The notes under the pieces: model-generated
What the model was told of the DNA's origin: nothing
Database searches by the model: none
What the model saw: the letters and a program-made list of their open reading frames with translations, nothing else
Source: Streptomyces sp. AC550_RSS872
GTDB taxonomy: Bacteria > Actinomycetota > Actinomycetes > Streptomycetales > Streptomycetaceae
Assembly (NCBI RefSeq): GCF_019049285.1
Contig: NZ_JAGMUL010000046.1
Location: forward strand, 1-59,448
Reading direction: 5' to 3'
Length of the DNA: 59,448 nucleotides
Made by a program: the position numbers and the translations under genes
In this document: piece by piece, positions 41,448 through 50,647 of the stretch
Position numbering within the stretch: position 1 is the first letter of the stretch
Layout of the letters: each line of letters starts with the position of its first letter

Positions 41448-41606
41448 CCGGCTTCCTCCCGTTTCTGTCGATGTATCGCCCATACGAGAACGATCACCTT
41501 CGTGCGGGGCAACCTTCTCGCATCCCGTCACATCGGCACGGGCGACGCACACTTGGACAGACATTGATCACCGGGTAGGAGTCCGCGATCGTCGGCCGGG
41601 TCCGTC

Positions 41607-42471
41607 GTGAACGATCCGTCCCTCGATCCGCACCGGCTCGCCCGTACCAAGGTCCGCGCCGCCGCCCACTGGCCGACACTCTGCTGCGCACGCCCCCGGG
41701 ACGGCGCGCCCGACCCCGCACTCGAAGCGGCCACGTCCGCTTCGGGCGCTGTCTGATGAGTTCCGGAATCGCGGGGCCGCCTGCCCTCGCCCTGCAAGGA
41801 CTGTGGCTCGACGGCAACGCCCCGGACCGGATGGGCGACCACCACACCGACATCAGCATCCAGATGAACTCCTGAACGGCCGACCGGACCTGCCTGTCCC
41901 CGACTGTTCAACGACCCGCGCAGCCGCTACCGCGACACCACCGGCAGGAACGCCGGCTGGGCCGTCGCCATCTCCACCAACCCCCACGGCGCAGGCGGCT
42001 GGTGGCGGCATCCGGCGGGCAAGCCCTGGCTGTGCGCCACCCTGTGGGCACCTCGATGCTCGACGCCGAGGCATCACCTACGCTCAGGAACTGGTGTGGG
42101 CGCTCTTCGGGAGCTTCTGCACCGCGGCGGCCGAGCTGCGGACCGGCACGGGCTACGCGGCCACGATCGCCTCACTGCGCAGAAAGCTGTACCTGCCGCA
42201 GGTCAGCGTGACCACCGGCCGGCTGGAGGAGCGGATGTCCCCCGACAATCTCCCGGCGCTCCCCGACGCCTGGGCCGCCTCGGGCTTCGTCAAGGGTGTC
42301 GCCGCGCGCGGCGGCTTCGAGGTCGACCTGCGCCGGCGCGACGGGAAACCGGCCGGGGTACGGATCCACAGCGTCGGTGGCTGCACCACGACGGTCGCGT
42401 ACGGTGATGTGTCGCGCACGGTCACCCTGCGGCCCGGCGCCTCCGTCACGCTGAGGGACCTCGCCCGGTGA
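41607..42471 (+). pseudogene. Wrecked GH95 alpha-L-fucosidase gene
   Basis: Fragments of a GH95-type alpha-L-fucosidase occur in order but in different frames with stops between them: 41607-41756 (LDPHRLARTKVRAAAHWP), 41756-41875 (LALQGLWLDGNAP, DHHTDISIQMN), about 41918-42050 (GWAVAISTNPHGAGGWWRHP) and about 42070-42471 (GITYAQELVWALF, KLYLPQVSVTTGRLEE, then the C-terminal beta domain). Large catalytic-domain sections are missing, so it is a multiply frameshifted and deleted remnant. The last frame runs into the next gene by GTGA overlap, showing the original operon arrangement. Confidence 0.82.
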
Positions 42472-43670
42472 GGGCCGCACTTCCGCTCGCCGCCGTCCTG
42501 CTGGCCCTCGTCGCCTGTCGGTCCGAGGCCGCCGAGGTGCCCGCCGAGGCAACCGCTGACGCCGACGGCGTCGTCACCTGGGCGGCGAGCGCCGACCGCA
42601 TGGGCGACGGCGTCGCCGGCCGCAGCTACCGGCTCGTCGTGCACACCAGCGTGGGCGGCACCGGCGTCCGGGTCCGGCTCTCCAACGCCTTCGGGGACCG
42701 GCCGCTGACCCTCGACAGCGTCTACGCCGGCATCCAGAGGCAGGGAGCCGAACTGCGGCCCGGCAGCAACCGGCGCCTGGCCTTCGACGGCGCGCCCACG
42801 GTCACGGTGCCGGCGGGCGGCACCGTGTGGAGCGACCCGCTGCCCGGCAGGCTGCCCGCCGCGACCAACCTCGTCGTCAGCCTGCACAGCCCCGACGCGG
42901 GCGGCCCGGCCAGCGGCCACTGGATGGCCCTCCAGTCGTCGTACGCGACCCAGGGCGACCACACCGCCGAGGAGAGCGGCGCCGCCTGGACCATCCCGAC
43001 CGGCTCCTGGTTCTACCTCGACGCCGTCTCCGTACGCGCCCCCGCGGGCACCGGCGCGGTGGCCGTCCTCGGCGACTCCATCACCGACGGATGGCAGTCC
43101 ACCGCCGACCTGAACCGCCGCTGGCCCGACCACCTCGCCCGCCGTCTGCAGCGCACGGACACGGCGGTCAAGGGCGTGGCCAACGAAGGGATCGCAGGGA
43201 ACAAGGTCCTCACGGACGGCCCCGGCCAGAGCGCCCTGAACCGGCTGGAGCGCGACGTCCTCACCCAGCCGGGTGTACGGACCGTGTTCGTCTTCCAGGG
43301 CGTCAACGACATCAAGGCCCACACCGGCGTCACGGCCGACGACCTGATCGACGGCTACCGCGAGATCGCCGAGCGGGCACACGCGGCCGGCAAGTGCGTC
43401 GTGGGCGCGACCATCGGCCCCTTCAAGGGCTGGAGCGAATGGGGGCCGGCCGCCGAAGCCGTGCGCCAGGAGGTCAACGCGGCCATCCGCGCCGGCGGCG
43501 TGTTCGACGCCGTCACCGACTTCGACCGCGTCCTGCGCAGCCCCTACGACCCCGCACGTATGTCGCCCGCCCTCGACGGCGGCGACCACATCCACCCCAA
43601 CGACAAGGGGATGCAGGCGATGGCCGACGCCGTCGACCTGACGTCCCTCGACTGCGACACCGCCCGCTGA
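42468..43670 (+). CDS. SGNH/GDSL hydrolase lipoprotein
   Basis: A 400-residue exported hydrolase with a lipobox signal (MRAALPLAAVLLALVAC). A beta domain (about 35-195) precedes the SGNH domain, which starts with VAVLGDSITDGWQST (Ser about 203), has the GVND block (FQGVNDI) and ends with the Asp-His block GGDHIHPNDKG. Such proteins deacetylate plant or bacterial polysaccharides. Its GTG start overlaps the stop of the GH95 remnant, so it once belonged to a carbohydrate-degrading pair and is now probably orphaned. Confidence 0.88.
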   Translation: MRAALPLAAVLLALVACRSEAAEVPAEATADADGVVTWAASADRMGDGVAGRSYRLVVHTSVGGTGVRVRLSNAFGDRPLTLDSVYAGIQRQGAELRPGSNRRLAFDGAPTVTVPAGGTVWSDPLPGRLPAATNLVVSLHSPDAGGPASGHWMALQSSYATQGDHTAEESGAAWTIPTGSWFYLDAVSVRAPAGTGAVAVLGDSITDGWQSTADLNRRWPDHLARRLQRTDTAVKGVANEGIAGNKVLTDGPGQSALNRLERDVLTQPGVRTVFVFQGVNDIKAHTGVTADDLIDGYREIAERAHAAGKCVVGATIGPFKGWSEWGPAAEAVRQEVNAAIRAGGVFDAVTDFDRVLRSPYDPARMSPALDGGDHIHPNDKGMQAMADAVDLTSLDCDTAR

Positions 43671-43714
43671 GCCGCGCGCTGATCCGACCGGGGATGTGAC
43701 TCAGGCTCTTACAC

Positions 43715-44077
43715 TCAGCCGCGCAGCGTCTTCGCCCAGTCCGCCGGCACCCGCCCCGCAGGCCCGGGTGCCGGCTGCTCGGCCGGATGGCTCACCGGCG
43801 CGGCCAGCTCGGGTCCCGACTCGTACATCTCGTTCGACGCGTAGTCCCAGTACCAGCTCTCACCCGGCTCGAAGCTCTGCACGAACGGATGCCCGGTCTC
43901 CCGGAAATGCCCCGTCGCGTGCTTCGCGGGCGAACTGTCACAACATCCCACGTGCCCGCACTGCGCACACCGCCGCAGATGGAACCACCAACCGCCGACC
44001 TCGTCGCACTCGACGCACCCGCTGCCGCTCGGTGGAACGCTCGGGTCGATTCCCTTGCCGCCCTGGTCACTGGTCAT
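43715..44077 (-). CDS. UBP-type zinc finger protein
   Basis: A 120-residue protein centred on a ZnF-UBP domain: C21-x2-C24, His33, C37-x2-C40, C45, His53, His57 and His63 (CVECDEVGG, HLRRCAQCGHVGCCD, HATGHFRETGHP). In eukaryotes this domain binds the free C-terminus of ubiquitin; in bacteria the ligand is unknown. The C-terminal tail has Trp/Tyr-rich sequence (FEPGESWYWDYASNEMYE). Its ATG overlaps the stop of the histidine kinase gene (ATGA), making it the third gene of a coupled operon. Confidence 0.88.
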   Translation of the reverse strand: MTSDQGGKGIDPSVPPSGSGCVECDEVGGWWFHLRRCAQCGHVGCCDSSPAKHATGHFRETGHPFVQSFEPGESWYWDYASNEMYESGPELAAPVSHPAEQPAPGPAGRVPADWAKTLRG

Positions 44078-45519
44078 GCGGACTCCTCCTCGGCCGAGCT
44101 GAGCGGAAGCAGCACCTGGAAACGCGTGTCGCCCGGCTCCGACTCCACCTGAATGGTCCCGTGGTGCTTGTTGACCACGATCCGCCAGGAGATGTCGAGG
44201 CCGAGCCCGGTCCCCTCGCCCACGGGCTTCGTCGTGAAGAAGGGATCGAAGATCCGCCCCCGGTGCTCCGCCGGGATCCCGACACCCGTGTCCCGGAACT
44301 CCACCAGCAGCCGGTCGTGGTCGAGGGCCGTCCGCACGGTCAACGTCCCTTCGCCGCCCGCGCTGTCCATGGCCGAGACCGCGTTGTCGATCAGGTTCGT
44401 CCACACCTGGTTGAGCTCCGCCGGGTACGCCGGGATCTTCGGCAGCGTGCGGTCGTACTCCTTGACGACCTTGATTCGCGGGCCGATCTTGGCCGACAGC
44501 ATCATCAGGGTGCTGTCCAGGAGTTCGTGCACATCGGCGTTCCGGAAGGGCGCGCGGTCCAGCTGGGAGTACTGCTTGGCGGCGTCGACGAGATGCGAGA
44601 TGCGGGTGGTCGAGTCGTTGATCTCGTCCATCAACAGCTCGGTCTCCACGGTGTAGTTGAGCCAGCCGATCGCGCTCGGCAGGATCTCCTCGGCCACCGC
44701 CGCCGCGACCTGGTCCAGCCAGTCCACGTCGAGACCGGCCTGCACGAAGGTGGGCGCGATCCGCCAGCCGTCCTGGATGTCGTGGTCGTCCAGCCAGTCC
44801 GTCACGGCGTCCTCGCGGTCCGACGCCTCCAGCGGGCTCAACGTCGGTGCCTTCGCGACGCGTTCCGCCGTGCGTTCCTGGATCTCTATGAGGTTGGCCA
44901 TGACCTCCGGGGAGTACGAACCCTGCGCGATGATCGCCAGCTTGTGCCGCATCTTGCCGACGCGCTCCCGCAGGGTCGCGGTGGCCCGCACGGCCGCCGC
45001 CGCGGGGTTGTTGAGCTCGTGCGTGAGCCCCGCGGACAACGAGCCCAGCGCCAGCAGCCGTTCACGCTGGTTGACGGCCAGCTCGGTGCTCTTCTGGCCG
45101 AAGAAGAGACCTTCCAGCAGATGCAGGGCCATCGGGAACCACTCACGGATCACGTCCGCGAACGTCTCGGCGGGCAGCACGAAGAACCGCGTCGGCTCCG
45201 TGACCCGCATCGAGCTGTTGTAGACCTGCGGCACCCGGTCCCCGAGGTAGGCCTGCCAGGCCCCGGAGTACACCCCGCGCTGGGAGGTCCGGTTGACCTC
45301 CACATCGTCGCCGCCCACCCGCCGGGACAGCACCACGGTGCCCTCGACCATGACGTAGAAGCAGGTCGCGGGATCACCCTCGGTGTACACGGGGCCGGGC
45401 TCGAACCTCTCCACCCGCCCCTCGCTGCACAGCCTGCCGAGCTGCTCGGGCGTGAGCTTCTCGAACAGGAACAGCGCCCCGATCTCCTGTGGGTTGCACG
45501 GCATCGACTGCCCGCTCAT
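44074..45519 (-). CDS. Histidine kinase with N-terminal cNMP-binding-type domain
   Basis: A 481-residue soluble kinase. Residues 15-135 form a CRP/cNMP-binding-like sensor domain (FEPGPVYTEGDPATCFYVMV, EGTVVLSRR). A dimerisation segment follows with the phospho-acceptor His167 (LSAGLTHELNNPAAA), then a long helical insert (about 180-320) and the HATPase_c domain (NLIDNAVSAMDSAGG, DTGVGIP, GTGLGLDIS). No membrane helix. It overlaps both neighbours by 4 bases: the response-regulator flavoprotein upstream and the zinc finger gene downstream. The ligand of the sensor domain is unknown. Confidence 0.9.
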   Translation of the reverse strand: MSGQSMPCNPQEIGALFLFEKLTPEQLGRLCSEGRVERFEPGPVYTEGDPATCFYVMVEGTVVLSRRVGGDDVEVNRTSQRGVYSGAWQAYLGDRVPQVYNSSMRVTEPTRFFVLPAETFADVIREWFPMALHLLEGLFFGQKSTELAVNQRERLLALGSLSAGLTHELNNPAAAAVRATATLRERVGKMRHKLAIIAQGSYSPEVMANLIEIQERTAERVAKAPTLSPLEASDREDAVTDWLDDHDIQDGWRIAPTFVQAGLDVDWLDQVAAAVAEEILPSAIGWLNYTVETELLMDEINDSTTRISHLVDAAKQYSQLDRAPFRNADVHELLDSTLMMLSAKIGPRIKVVKEYDRTLPKIPAYPAELNQVWTNLIDNAVSAMDSAGGEGTLTVRTALDHDRLLVEFRDTGVGIPAEHRGRIFDPFFTTKPVGEGTGLGLDISWRIVVNKHHGTIQVESEPGDTRFQVLLPLSSAEEESA

Positions 45520-47192
45520 GACTGCTCCAGATACCGGTGGACGAGCATCACGGCCATGGCTCCCTCTCCGACGGCGGACGCGACCCGCTTGGCGGACTCG
45601 GCGCGCGCGTCACCGGCCACGAACACGCCGGGGACGTTGGTCTCCAGGTGGTACGGCGGCCGGTCCAGCTCCCAGCCGGCCGGTGGCCGCCCGTCGGCGC
45701 TCAGATCGGGCCCGGCCAGGATGAACCCGCGCTCGTCCCGCAGCACCGTCGCGTCCAGCCAGTCGGTCAGCGGGGCCGCGCCGATGAACACGAACATCCA
45801 CTGCGCGTCGACCAGTTCGGTCCGCCCGCTGTCCACGTCACGCAGCGTCAGCTGCTCCAGGTGGCCGGAGCCGTGCGCGGACTCCACGACCGTGCGGGTG
45901 CGCACCGAGATGTTCGGCGCCTCGTCGATCTGCTGGATCAGATAATGCGACATGGACGCCGACAGCGAATCGCCGCGCACCAGCAGCGTCACCGACTTCG
46001 CGCCCCGCGACAGATACATCGCCGCCTGCCCCGCCGAGTTGGCGCCGCCGACGACGTACACGTCCTGCCCCTGGCAGGCGGGCGCCTCCGTCAGCGCCGA
46101 CCCGTAGTACACCCCGCACCCGGTCAGGTCCTCGCAGCCGGGCGCCGCCAGTTGCCGGTACGACACACCGGTCGCCAGGATCACGCTGTGCGCGGCGACC
46201 GCCGAGCCGTCCGAGAACCGTACGACGCGGGCGGCCCCGCTGACCTCCAGTGCCGTCACCTCGCGCGCGGTGAGGATCTCGGCGCCGAACTTCGCCGCCT
46301 GCCGCCGGGCCCGGTCGGTGAGCTGGGCTCCCGACACACCGTCCGGGAAGCCGAGGTAGTTCTCGATCCGGGAGCTCTGCCCGGCCTGCCCGCCGGTCGC
46401 CGACCGCTCCACCAGCACGGTCCGCAGCCCCTCCGACGCCCCGTACACCGCCGCGCCGAGCCCCGCGGGGCCGCCGCCGATCACGACCAGGTCGTAGAAG
46501 TCCGCCGTCGGCATCGTGGCCAGCCCGACCTGCGCGGCCAGCTCGGGTGCCTCGGGCGCCACCAGGGGCGTGCCGTCCGGCGTGATCACCAGTGGCAGCC
46601 GCTGCCCGTCCTGCTCGGCGGCGGCCAGCAGCCGCTGACCCTCGGGTTCGTCGGCCGAGTACCAGCGGTAGGGGACCTGGTTGCGGGCCAGGAACTCCCG
46701 CACCTCCGACGAACGCGCCGACCAGCGGTGCCCCACCACCTTGGTGCTGGGCACCGGCCGGTAGTCGCTGCGCCGCCACGCCTCCAGCAGATCGTCCAGG
46801 ACCGGATACAGCTTCTCCTCGGGCGGGTCCCACGGCTTGAGCAGATAGTGATCGAGGTCGACGACGTTGATCGCGTCGATCGCCGCGCTGGTGTCCGCGT
46901 ACGCGGTCAGCAGCACCCGGCGCGCACCCGGGTAGACGTCCAGGGCCTGTTCGAGGAACTCGATGCCGTTCATCTGCGGCATGCGGTAGTCGGCCAGGAT
47001 CACGGCCACGAGATCGCCGCGCAGCTTCAGCTCGCGCAGCGCCTCCAGCGCGGACTCGCCGGACTCCGCCCGCACGATCCGGTGCGACGCGCCGTAGCGC
47101 CGCCGCAGATCGCGGGCGACCGCCCGGGACACGCCCGGGTCGTCGTCCACGGTCAGGATGACGGTCCGCGCTGCGTCGGCGGCCTGTGCCAT
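45516..47192 (-). CDS. Response regulator fused to thioredoxin-reductase-like flavoprotein
   Basis: A 558-residue fusion. Residues 8-135 are a receiver domain with phospho-acceptor Asp68 (ILADYRMPQMNG), Thr96 and Lys119 (HYLLKPW). Residues about 148-225 form a glutaredoxin-like module without cysteines (SSEVREFLARNQVPYRWY, LPLVITPDG). Residues about 232-558 are a thioredoxin-reductase-like FAD/NAD(P) domain (DLVVIGGGPAGLGAAVYG, GVFVAGDAR), in which the usual CxxC redox site is replaced (GCGVYYGSALTEAPACQG). It heads the operon with the histidine kinase. ATG at 47192 follows GGGAG. Confidence 0.9.
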   Translation of the reverse strand: MAQAADAARTVILTVDDDPGVSRAVARDLRRRYGASHRIVRAESGESALEALRELKLRGDLVAVILADYRMPQMNGIEFLEQALDVYPGARRVLLTAYADTSAAIDAINVVDLDHYLLKPWDPPEEKLYPVLDDLLEAWRRSDYRPVPSTKVVGHRWSARSSEVREFLARNQVPYRWYSADEPEGQRLLAAAEQDGQRLPLVITPDGTPLVAPEAPELAAQVGLATMPTADFYDLVVIGGGPAGLGAAVYGASEGLRTVLVERSATGGQAGQSSRIENYLGFPDGVSGAQLTDRARRQAAKFGAEILTAREVTALEVSGAARVVRFSDGSAVAAHSVILATGVSYRQLAAPGCEDLTGCGVYYGSALTEAPACQGQDVYVVGGANSAGQAAMYLSRGAKSVTLLVRGDSLSASMSHYLIQQIDEAPNISVRTRTVVESAHGSGHLEQLTLRDVDSGRTELVDAQWMFVFIGAAPLTDWLDATVLRDERGFILAGPDLSADGRPPAGWELDRPPYHLETNVPGVFVAGDARAESAKRVASAVGEGAMAVMLVHRYLEQS

Positions 47193-47310
47193 ACGTCTCC
47201 CACCCCGGGGTCGGAACCAGGGCACGGCGTCTCCACGTTGCCGCGCCGACTCCGGCCCATCGTATGTTCGATCCGCCCGGTTCGCTCGGGTATGCGGGAG
47301 GCGACGGTTC

Positions 47311-47600
47311 TCAGCCGCGCCGCGCGGCGAGCAGGCAGAACTCGTTGCCCTCGGGATCGGCCGGCGTGACCCACGGCTCGTCGCCGCTCCGCCCGCTGTC
47401 GGCGTGGCGGGCGCCGAGCGCGAGAAGGCGGCTGACCTCGGCATTCTGGTCGTCGGGGCGGAAGTCGAGGTGGAGGCGGTTCTTCACGGTCTTGCCCTCC
47501 GGGACCGGCCCGAAGATCAGGCCCGGCAGGCGGTCCCGCTCGGGCCGGACTCGAATTCCTCGGCCGAGTCGACCACTACCTGCTCCCACTCCGAAGCCAT
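47311..47600 (-). pseudogene. Broken VOC (glyoxalase-like) gene
   Basis: A good start (MASEWEQVVVDSAEEFE, ATG 47598-47600) matches the N-terminus of VOC proteins of the Glyoxalase_6 type. The frame then stops after 27 codons. The conserved C-terminal part (RPERDRLPGLIFGPVPEGKT, then HLDFRP and PEGNEFCLLAARR) continues in another frame. Comparing with the family, about 25 residues are missing at the junction near 47540-47570, together with a frameshift. Confidence 0.75.
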
Positions 47601-47662
47601 GGCCGCAGCGTAGTGAAGACTGGGCCCGAAGGACGTGACCCAGACACTAGGAGGCGACCGGA

Positions 47663-48535
47663 ATGACGCGCCCGATCACGGCAGGGGTGGACGGCTCGGA
47701 GGAGAGCCTCGCCGCTCTCGGCTGGGCGGCCCGGGAGGCGGTCCGCCGGGGACTGGCCCTGCGGGTGGTGCACGCCTGGCGGTTCCAGTCGCACGAGGCG
47801 ATCGACGCGGGAGACCCGGACACCCAGGTCCAGTGGGTGCGGGAGGGCCTGGCGGAGGCCGCGCGTTCCGTCACCGAGCGGCACCCGGGCCTGGCGGTGA
47901 CGACCGACGTCATCGACGACGGCTCCGTGGACACGCTGGTCGCGGCCGGGGCGGACGCCGAGATGCTGGTGCTGGGGTCGCGGGGCCAGGCCGCGGTCGT
48001 CGGGTTCCTGCTGGGCTCCGTCGGACAGCAGGTGATCGCCGGGGCCGAGAGCCCCGTGGTGCTCGTGCGCGCCGGGGACCAGGCCTCCGCGGAGGCCGCC
48101 GGACGCGAGATCGTCGTGGGCCAGCACGGGGACGCGGACGACAGCGCCGCCGCGTTGCGGTTCGCGTTCGAGACGGCAGCGGCACGCGGCGCGACCGTAC
48201 GCGCCGTACGGGCCTGGACGCTGCCGCCGCTGTTCGCCTACAGCCCGGGCTCCATGAAGCTCCTCGACGAGGCGGGCGGTCTGGAGCCGTACGAGAAGAA
48301 GTCCCTGGGCGAGGCGCTGCGGCCCTGGCGCGAGCGCTTTCCCGACGTGCGGGTGGTCGAGCACGTCGAGATGGGCAGCGCCGGACAGGTGCTGCTGTCG
48401 GTCGTCGGACGGGCCCAGCTGATGGTCGTCGGGCGCCGTGCCCGACGCACGGCCGTCGGCGCCCGGATCGGCTCGGTCGCGCACGGCGTCCTGCACCACG
48501 CGCCCTGCCCGGTGGCGGTCGTACCGCCCGTCTGA
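47663..48535 (+). CDS. Tandem universal stress protein
   Basis: A 290-residue protein of two UspA domains (about 1-140 and 148-290). Domain 1 has the ATP-binding pattern VLGSRGQAAVVGFLLGSVGQ; domain 2 has a more diverged version (VVGRRARRTAVGARIGSVAH) and may bind nucleotide weakly. Tandem Usp proteins in actinobacteria respond to hypoxia and stress. ATG at 47663 has GGAGG upstream. It is convergent with the DUF4032 gene. Confidence 0.92.
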   Translation: MTRPITAGVDGSEESLAALGWAAREAVRRGLALRVVHAWRFQSHEAIDAGDPDTQVQWVREGLAEAARSVTERHPGLAVTTDVIDDGSVDTLVAAGADAEMLVLGSRGQAAVVGFLLGSVGQQVIAGAESPVVLVRAGDQASAEAAGREIVVGQHGDADDSAAALRFAFETAAARGATVRAVRAWTLPPLFAYSPGSMKLLDEAGGLEPYEKKSLGEALRPWRERFPDVRVVEHVEMGSAGQVLLSVVGRAQLMVVGRRARRTAVGARIGSVAHGVLHHAPCPVAVVPPV

Positions 48536-48570
48536 GCCCGTTCGACCGGGCCGGCCGGGACGCGGTGGCC
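48536..48570. terminator. GC hairpins between convergent genes
   Basis: GCCCG (48536-48540) can pair with CGGGC (48547-48551), and a second GGCCGG/CCGGC pairing follows within 48550-48572. They lie between the stops of the convergent stress protein and DUF4032 genes. No T-tract is present. Confidence 0.4.
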
Positions 48571-48574
48571 GGCG

Positions 48575-49807
48575 TCAGTCGTCCGTCGGCCGGAGCGTCT
48601 GCCGGGTCTTGGGCAGGATGTTCTCGATGTAGTCCTCGACCACCGTGTCCAGACCGATGTCGTGCTGCGCCCGCTCGGACAGGTACCAGCGGTGTTCGAG
48701 CAGCTCGTGATAGATCTCGGCGGCGTCCATGGAACCGCGCAGTTCCAGCGGTACGGCCCGCACCGTGGGCCGGAAGACGTCCCGCACCCAGCGGTGGGCG
48801 AGGACCTCGGGGCGGGCGCCGAGGGGGTCGCCCGGGGCGTAGTCGTCCTGGGTGGCCATCCAGCTCTCCAGGTCGTTCAGCAGCCGGCGGGCCTGGTTCT
48901 CCTCGGTGTCCAGGCCCGTCAGACGCAGCAGTTGACGCTGGTGGTGGCCGGCGTCCACGACCTTCGGCACGAACGTGACCGTGTCGCCGTTCGTGGCGTG
49001 CTCGATCTGCATCTCGGCCACGTCGAAGCCGAGGTCGTTCAGACGGCGGATCCGGCGCTCGATGTAGTGGTACTTGCCCGCCGGATACACCGAGGTGCGG
49101 GTCAGTTCCTGCCACAGGCTCCGGTATCGGGCGCAGATCTCGGTGCCGAACTCGACCGGGTCCACCGAGGGGTGCAGCGCCCCGGACGCCTCCAGGTCCA
49201 GCAGTTCGCCGCTGATGTTGACCCGGGCGAGATCCAGGTCGTAGTCGCGCTGGCCGTTGCTGAGCTGCGGGTGCAGATCGCCTGTCTCGGCGTCCACCAG
49301 ATATGCGGCGTAGGCGCCCGCGTCGCGCCGGAACAGCGTGTTGGACAGCGAGCAGTCGCCCCAGGCGAACCCGGCGAGATGGAGGCGGACCAGCAGCACG
49401 GCCAGCGCGTCCATCAGCCGGTGCATGGTCGCCGGACGCATCGTCGTCTCGAACATCGAGCGGTACGGCATCGAGCCGCCCAGATGCCGCGTCACCAGGA
49501 CCGACTCCAGCGGGCCGCCGTCGCCGTCGGTGCGCCCGGTGACCACGGCCAGCGGATCCACCGCCGGGATGCCGATGCGGTCCAGGTCGCGCAGCAGCTC
49601 GTACTCGCGCAGCGCCGGGCGTTCGGCGAGCTCCTTGACCGCGATCACCTCGTTGCCGGCCCGGGCGTAGCGCACCACGTGCCGGGATATACCGCGCGGC
49701 AGCGGGACCAGGACGTCGTCCGGCCACTGCTCCAGCGGAAGTTGCCAGGGCAGCTCCAGCAGGAGCGCGGGGTGCTCCGGGTTCGTCGCGCTGATCTGCA
49801 ATGCCAT
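48575..49807 (-). CDS. DUF4032 protein with kinase-like fold
   Basis: A 410-residue protein. The N-terminal part resembles aminoglycoside/lipopolysaccharide-kinase folds: VIAVKELAERPALREYELL supplies the lysine, FAWGDCSLSNTLFR replaces the HxDxxxxN loop, and LVDAETGDL the metal-binding aspartate. The remaining C-terminal domain is DUF4032 (about 235-400, YPAGKYHYIERRIRRLNDLG). The family is actinobacterial and uncharacterised. Start ATG 49807; alone on the minus strand with the MBL gene 41 bases upstream. Confidence 0.86.
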   Translation of the reverse strand: MALQISATNPEHPALLLELPWQLPLEQWPDDVLVPLPRGISRHVVRYARAGNEVIAVKELAERPALREYELLRDLDRIGIPAVDPLAVVTGRTDGDGGPLESVLVTRHLGGSMPYRSMFETTMRPATMHRLMDALAVLLVRLHLAGFAWGDCSLSNTLFRRDAGAYAAYLVDAETGDLHPQLSNGQRDYDLDLARVNISGELLDLEASGALHPSVDPVEFGTEICARYRSLWQELTRTSVYPAGKYHYIERRIRRLNDLGFDVAEMQIEHATNGDTVTFVPKVVDAGHHQRQLLRLTGLDTEENQARRLLNDLESWMATQDDYAPGDPLGARPEVLAHRWVRDVFRPTVRAVPLELRGSMDAAEIYHELLEHRWYLSERAQHDIGLDTVVEDYIENILPKTRQTLRPTDD

Positions 49808-49848
49808 GGGCCGTTCGTCCTCGCCTCGCCGGTGATCGTCACCTCACC

Positions 49849-50595
49849 CTAAAGCGCCCGCTCCCTGGCCTGAAGAGCAGCTTCCCGCACGGAGCCCCGG
49901 TGCAGGGGCCCGTGGCCGGGCAGCAGTACGTCCCCCTTGAGGCCTTCGAGCACGTCCAGCGAGGCCACGGCCTGTGTGCGCTCGCGGTGGAACATGTCGG
50001 GCAGCAGCTGCGGTCCCTTGATCCGCGAGGTGGGGTGTCCGCTCACCAGGGCGTCGCCCGCGATCAGCACGCCGGCGTCGGGCAGGTGGAAGGCGCAGTG
50101 CCCGTCGGTGTGGCCGGGCGTGTGCACCGGGACGGGGCGGCCGGGCAGGTCCAGCGGGCCCGTCGAGGGGAACGGGCCGGGGGCGGTGACCGGGACGTGC
50201 GCGGTGCCGCCGGAGCGGATCGCGTGGACCGCCCAGGGCAGGACACCGGGCCGCCAGGCGTTCTTCAGGACCGTCCGGACGTTCACCTGGTGCAGGAACT
50301 CCCGGCGCGCGTGCGGCACTTCGGCCTCGTGCAGGTGTATCGGCGTGCCGTGCGTGGCGCTCAGGTACTCGGCGTTGCCCAGGTGATCCGTGTGCGCGTG
50401 CGTGATCAGTACGGCTGTGACCGCCTCCGGTGAACCGCCCACCTCGGCGAGCGAGGCGAGGAGCTTCGGCCGGTCCCCGGGGTAGCCGGTGTCGATCAGC
50501 GTGAGCGCGTCCCCCTCGGTCAGGATCACCCAGTTGGTGTTGCTGCCGTGCACGAGATAGGCGCCGTCCGCGACTTGCTGCACATCTGACCGCAT
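49849..50595 (-). CDS. Metallo-beta-lactamase fold hydrolase
   Basis: A 248-residue MBL-fold protein. The metal site motif HAHTDHLGN (about 65-73) and later ligands HTPGHTDG, AGDAL and PGHGPLH are present, so two metals should bind. Substrates in this family range from lactones and glyoxalase II thioesters to phosphodiesters. The N-terminus DGAYLVHGSNTNWVIL is typical. ATG at 50595. Likely monocistronic or upstream partner of the DUF4032 gene. Confidence 0.9.
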   Translation of the reverse strand: MRSDVQQVADGAYLVHGSNTNWVILTEGDALTLIDTGYPGDRPKLLASLAEVGGSPEAVTAVLITHAHTDHLGNAEYLSATHGTPIHLHEAEVPHARREFLHQVNVRTVLKNAWRPGVLPWAVHAIRSGGTAHVPVTAPGPFPSTGPLDLPGRPVPVHTPGHTDGHCAFHLPDAGVLIAGDALVSGHPTSRIKGPQLLPDMFHRERTQAVASLDVLEGLKGDVLLPGHGPLHRGSVREAALQARERAL

Positions 50596-50647
50596 GTTCG
50601 TCCCGCGTGGTGAGGTCCGTGCCCGACGGACACAGCAAAGCAGATCA

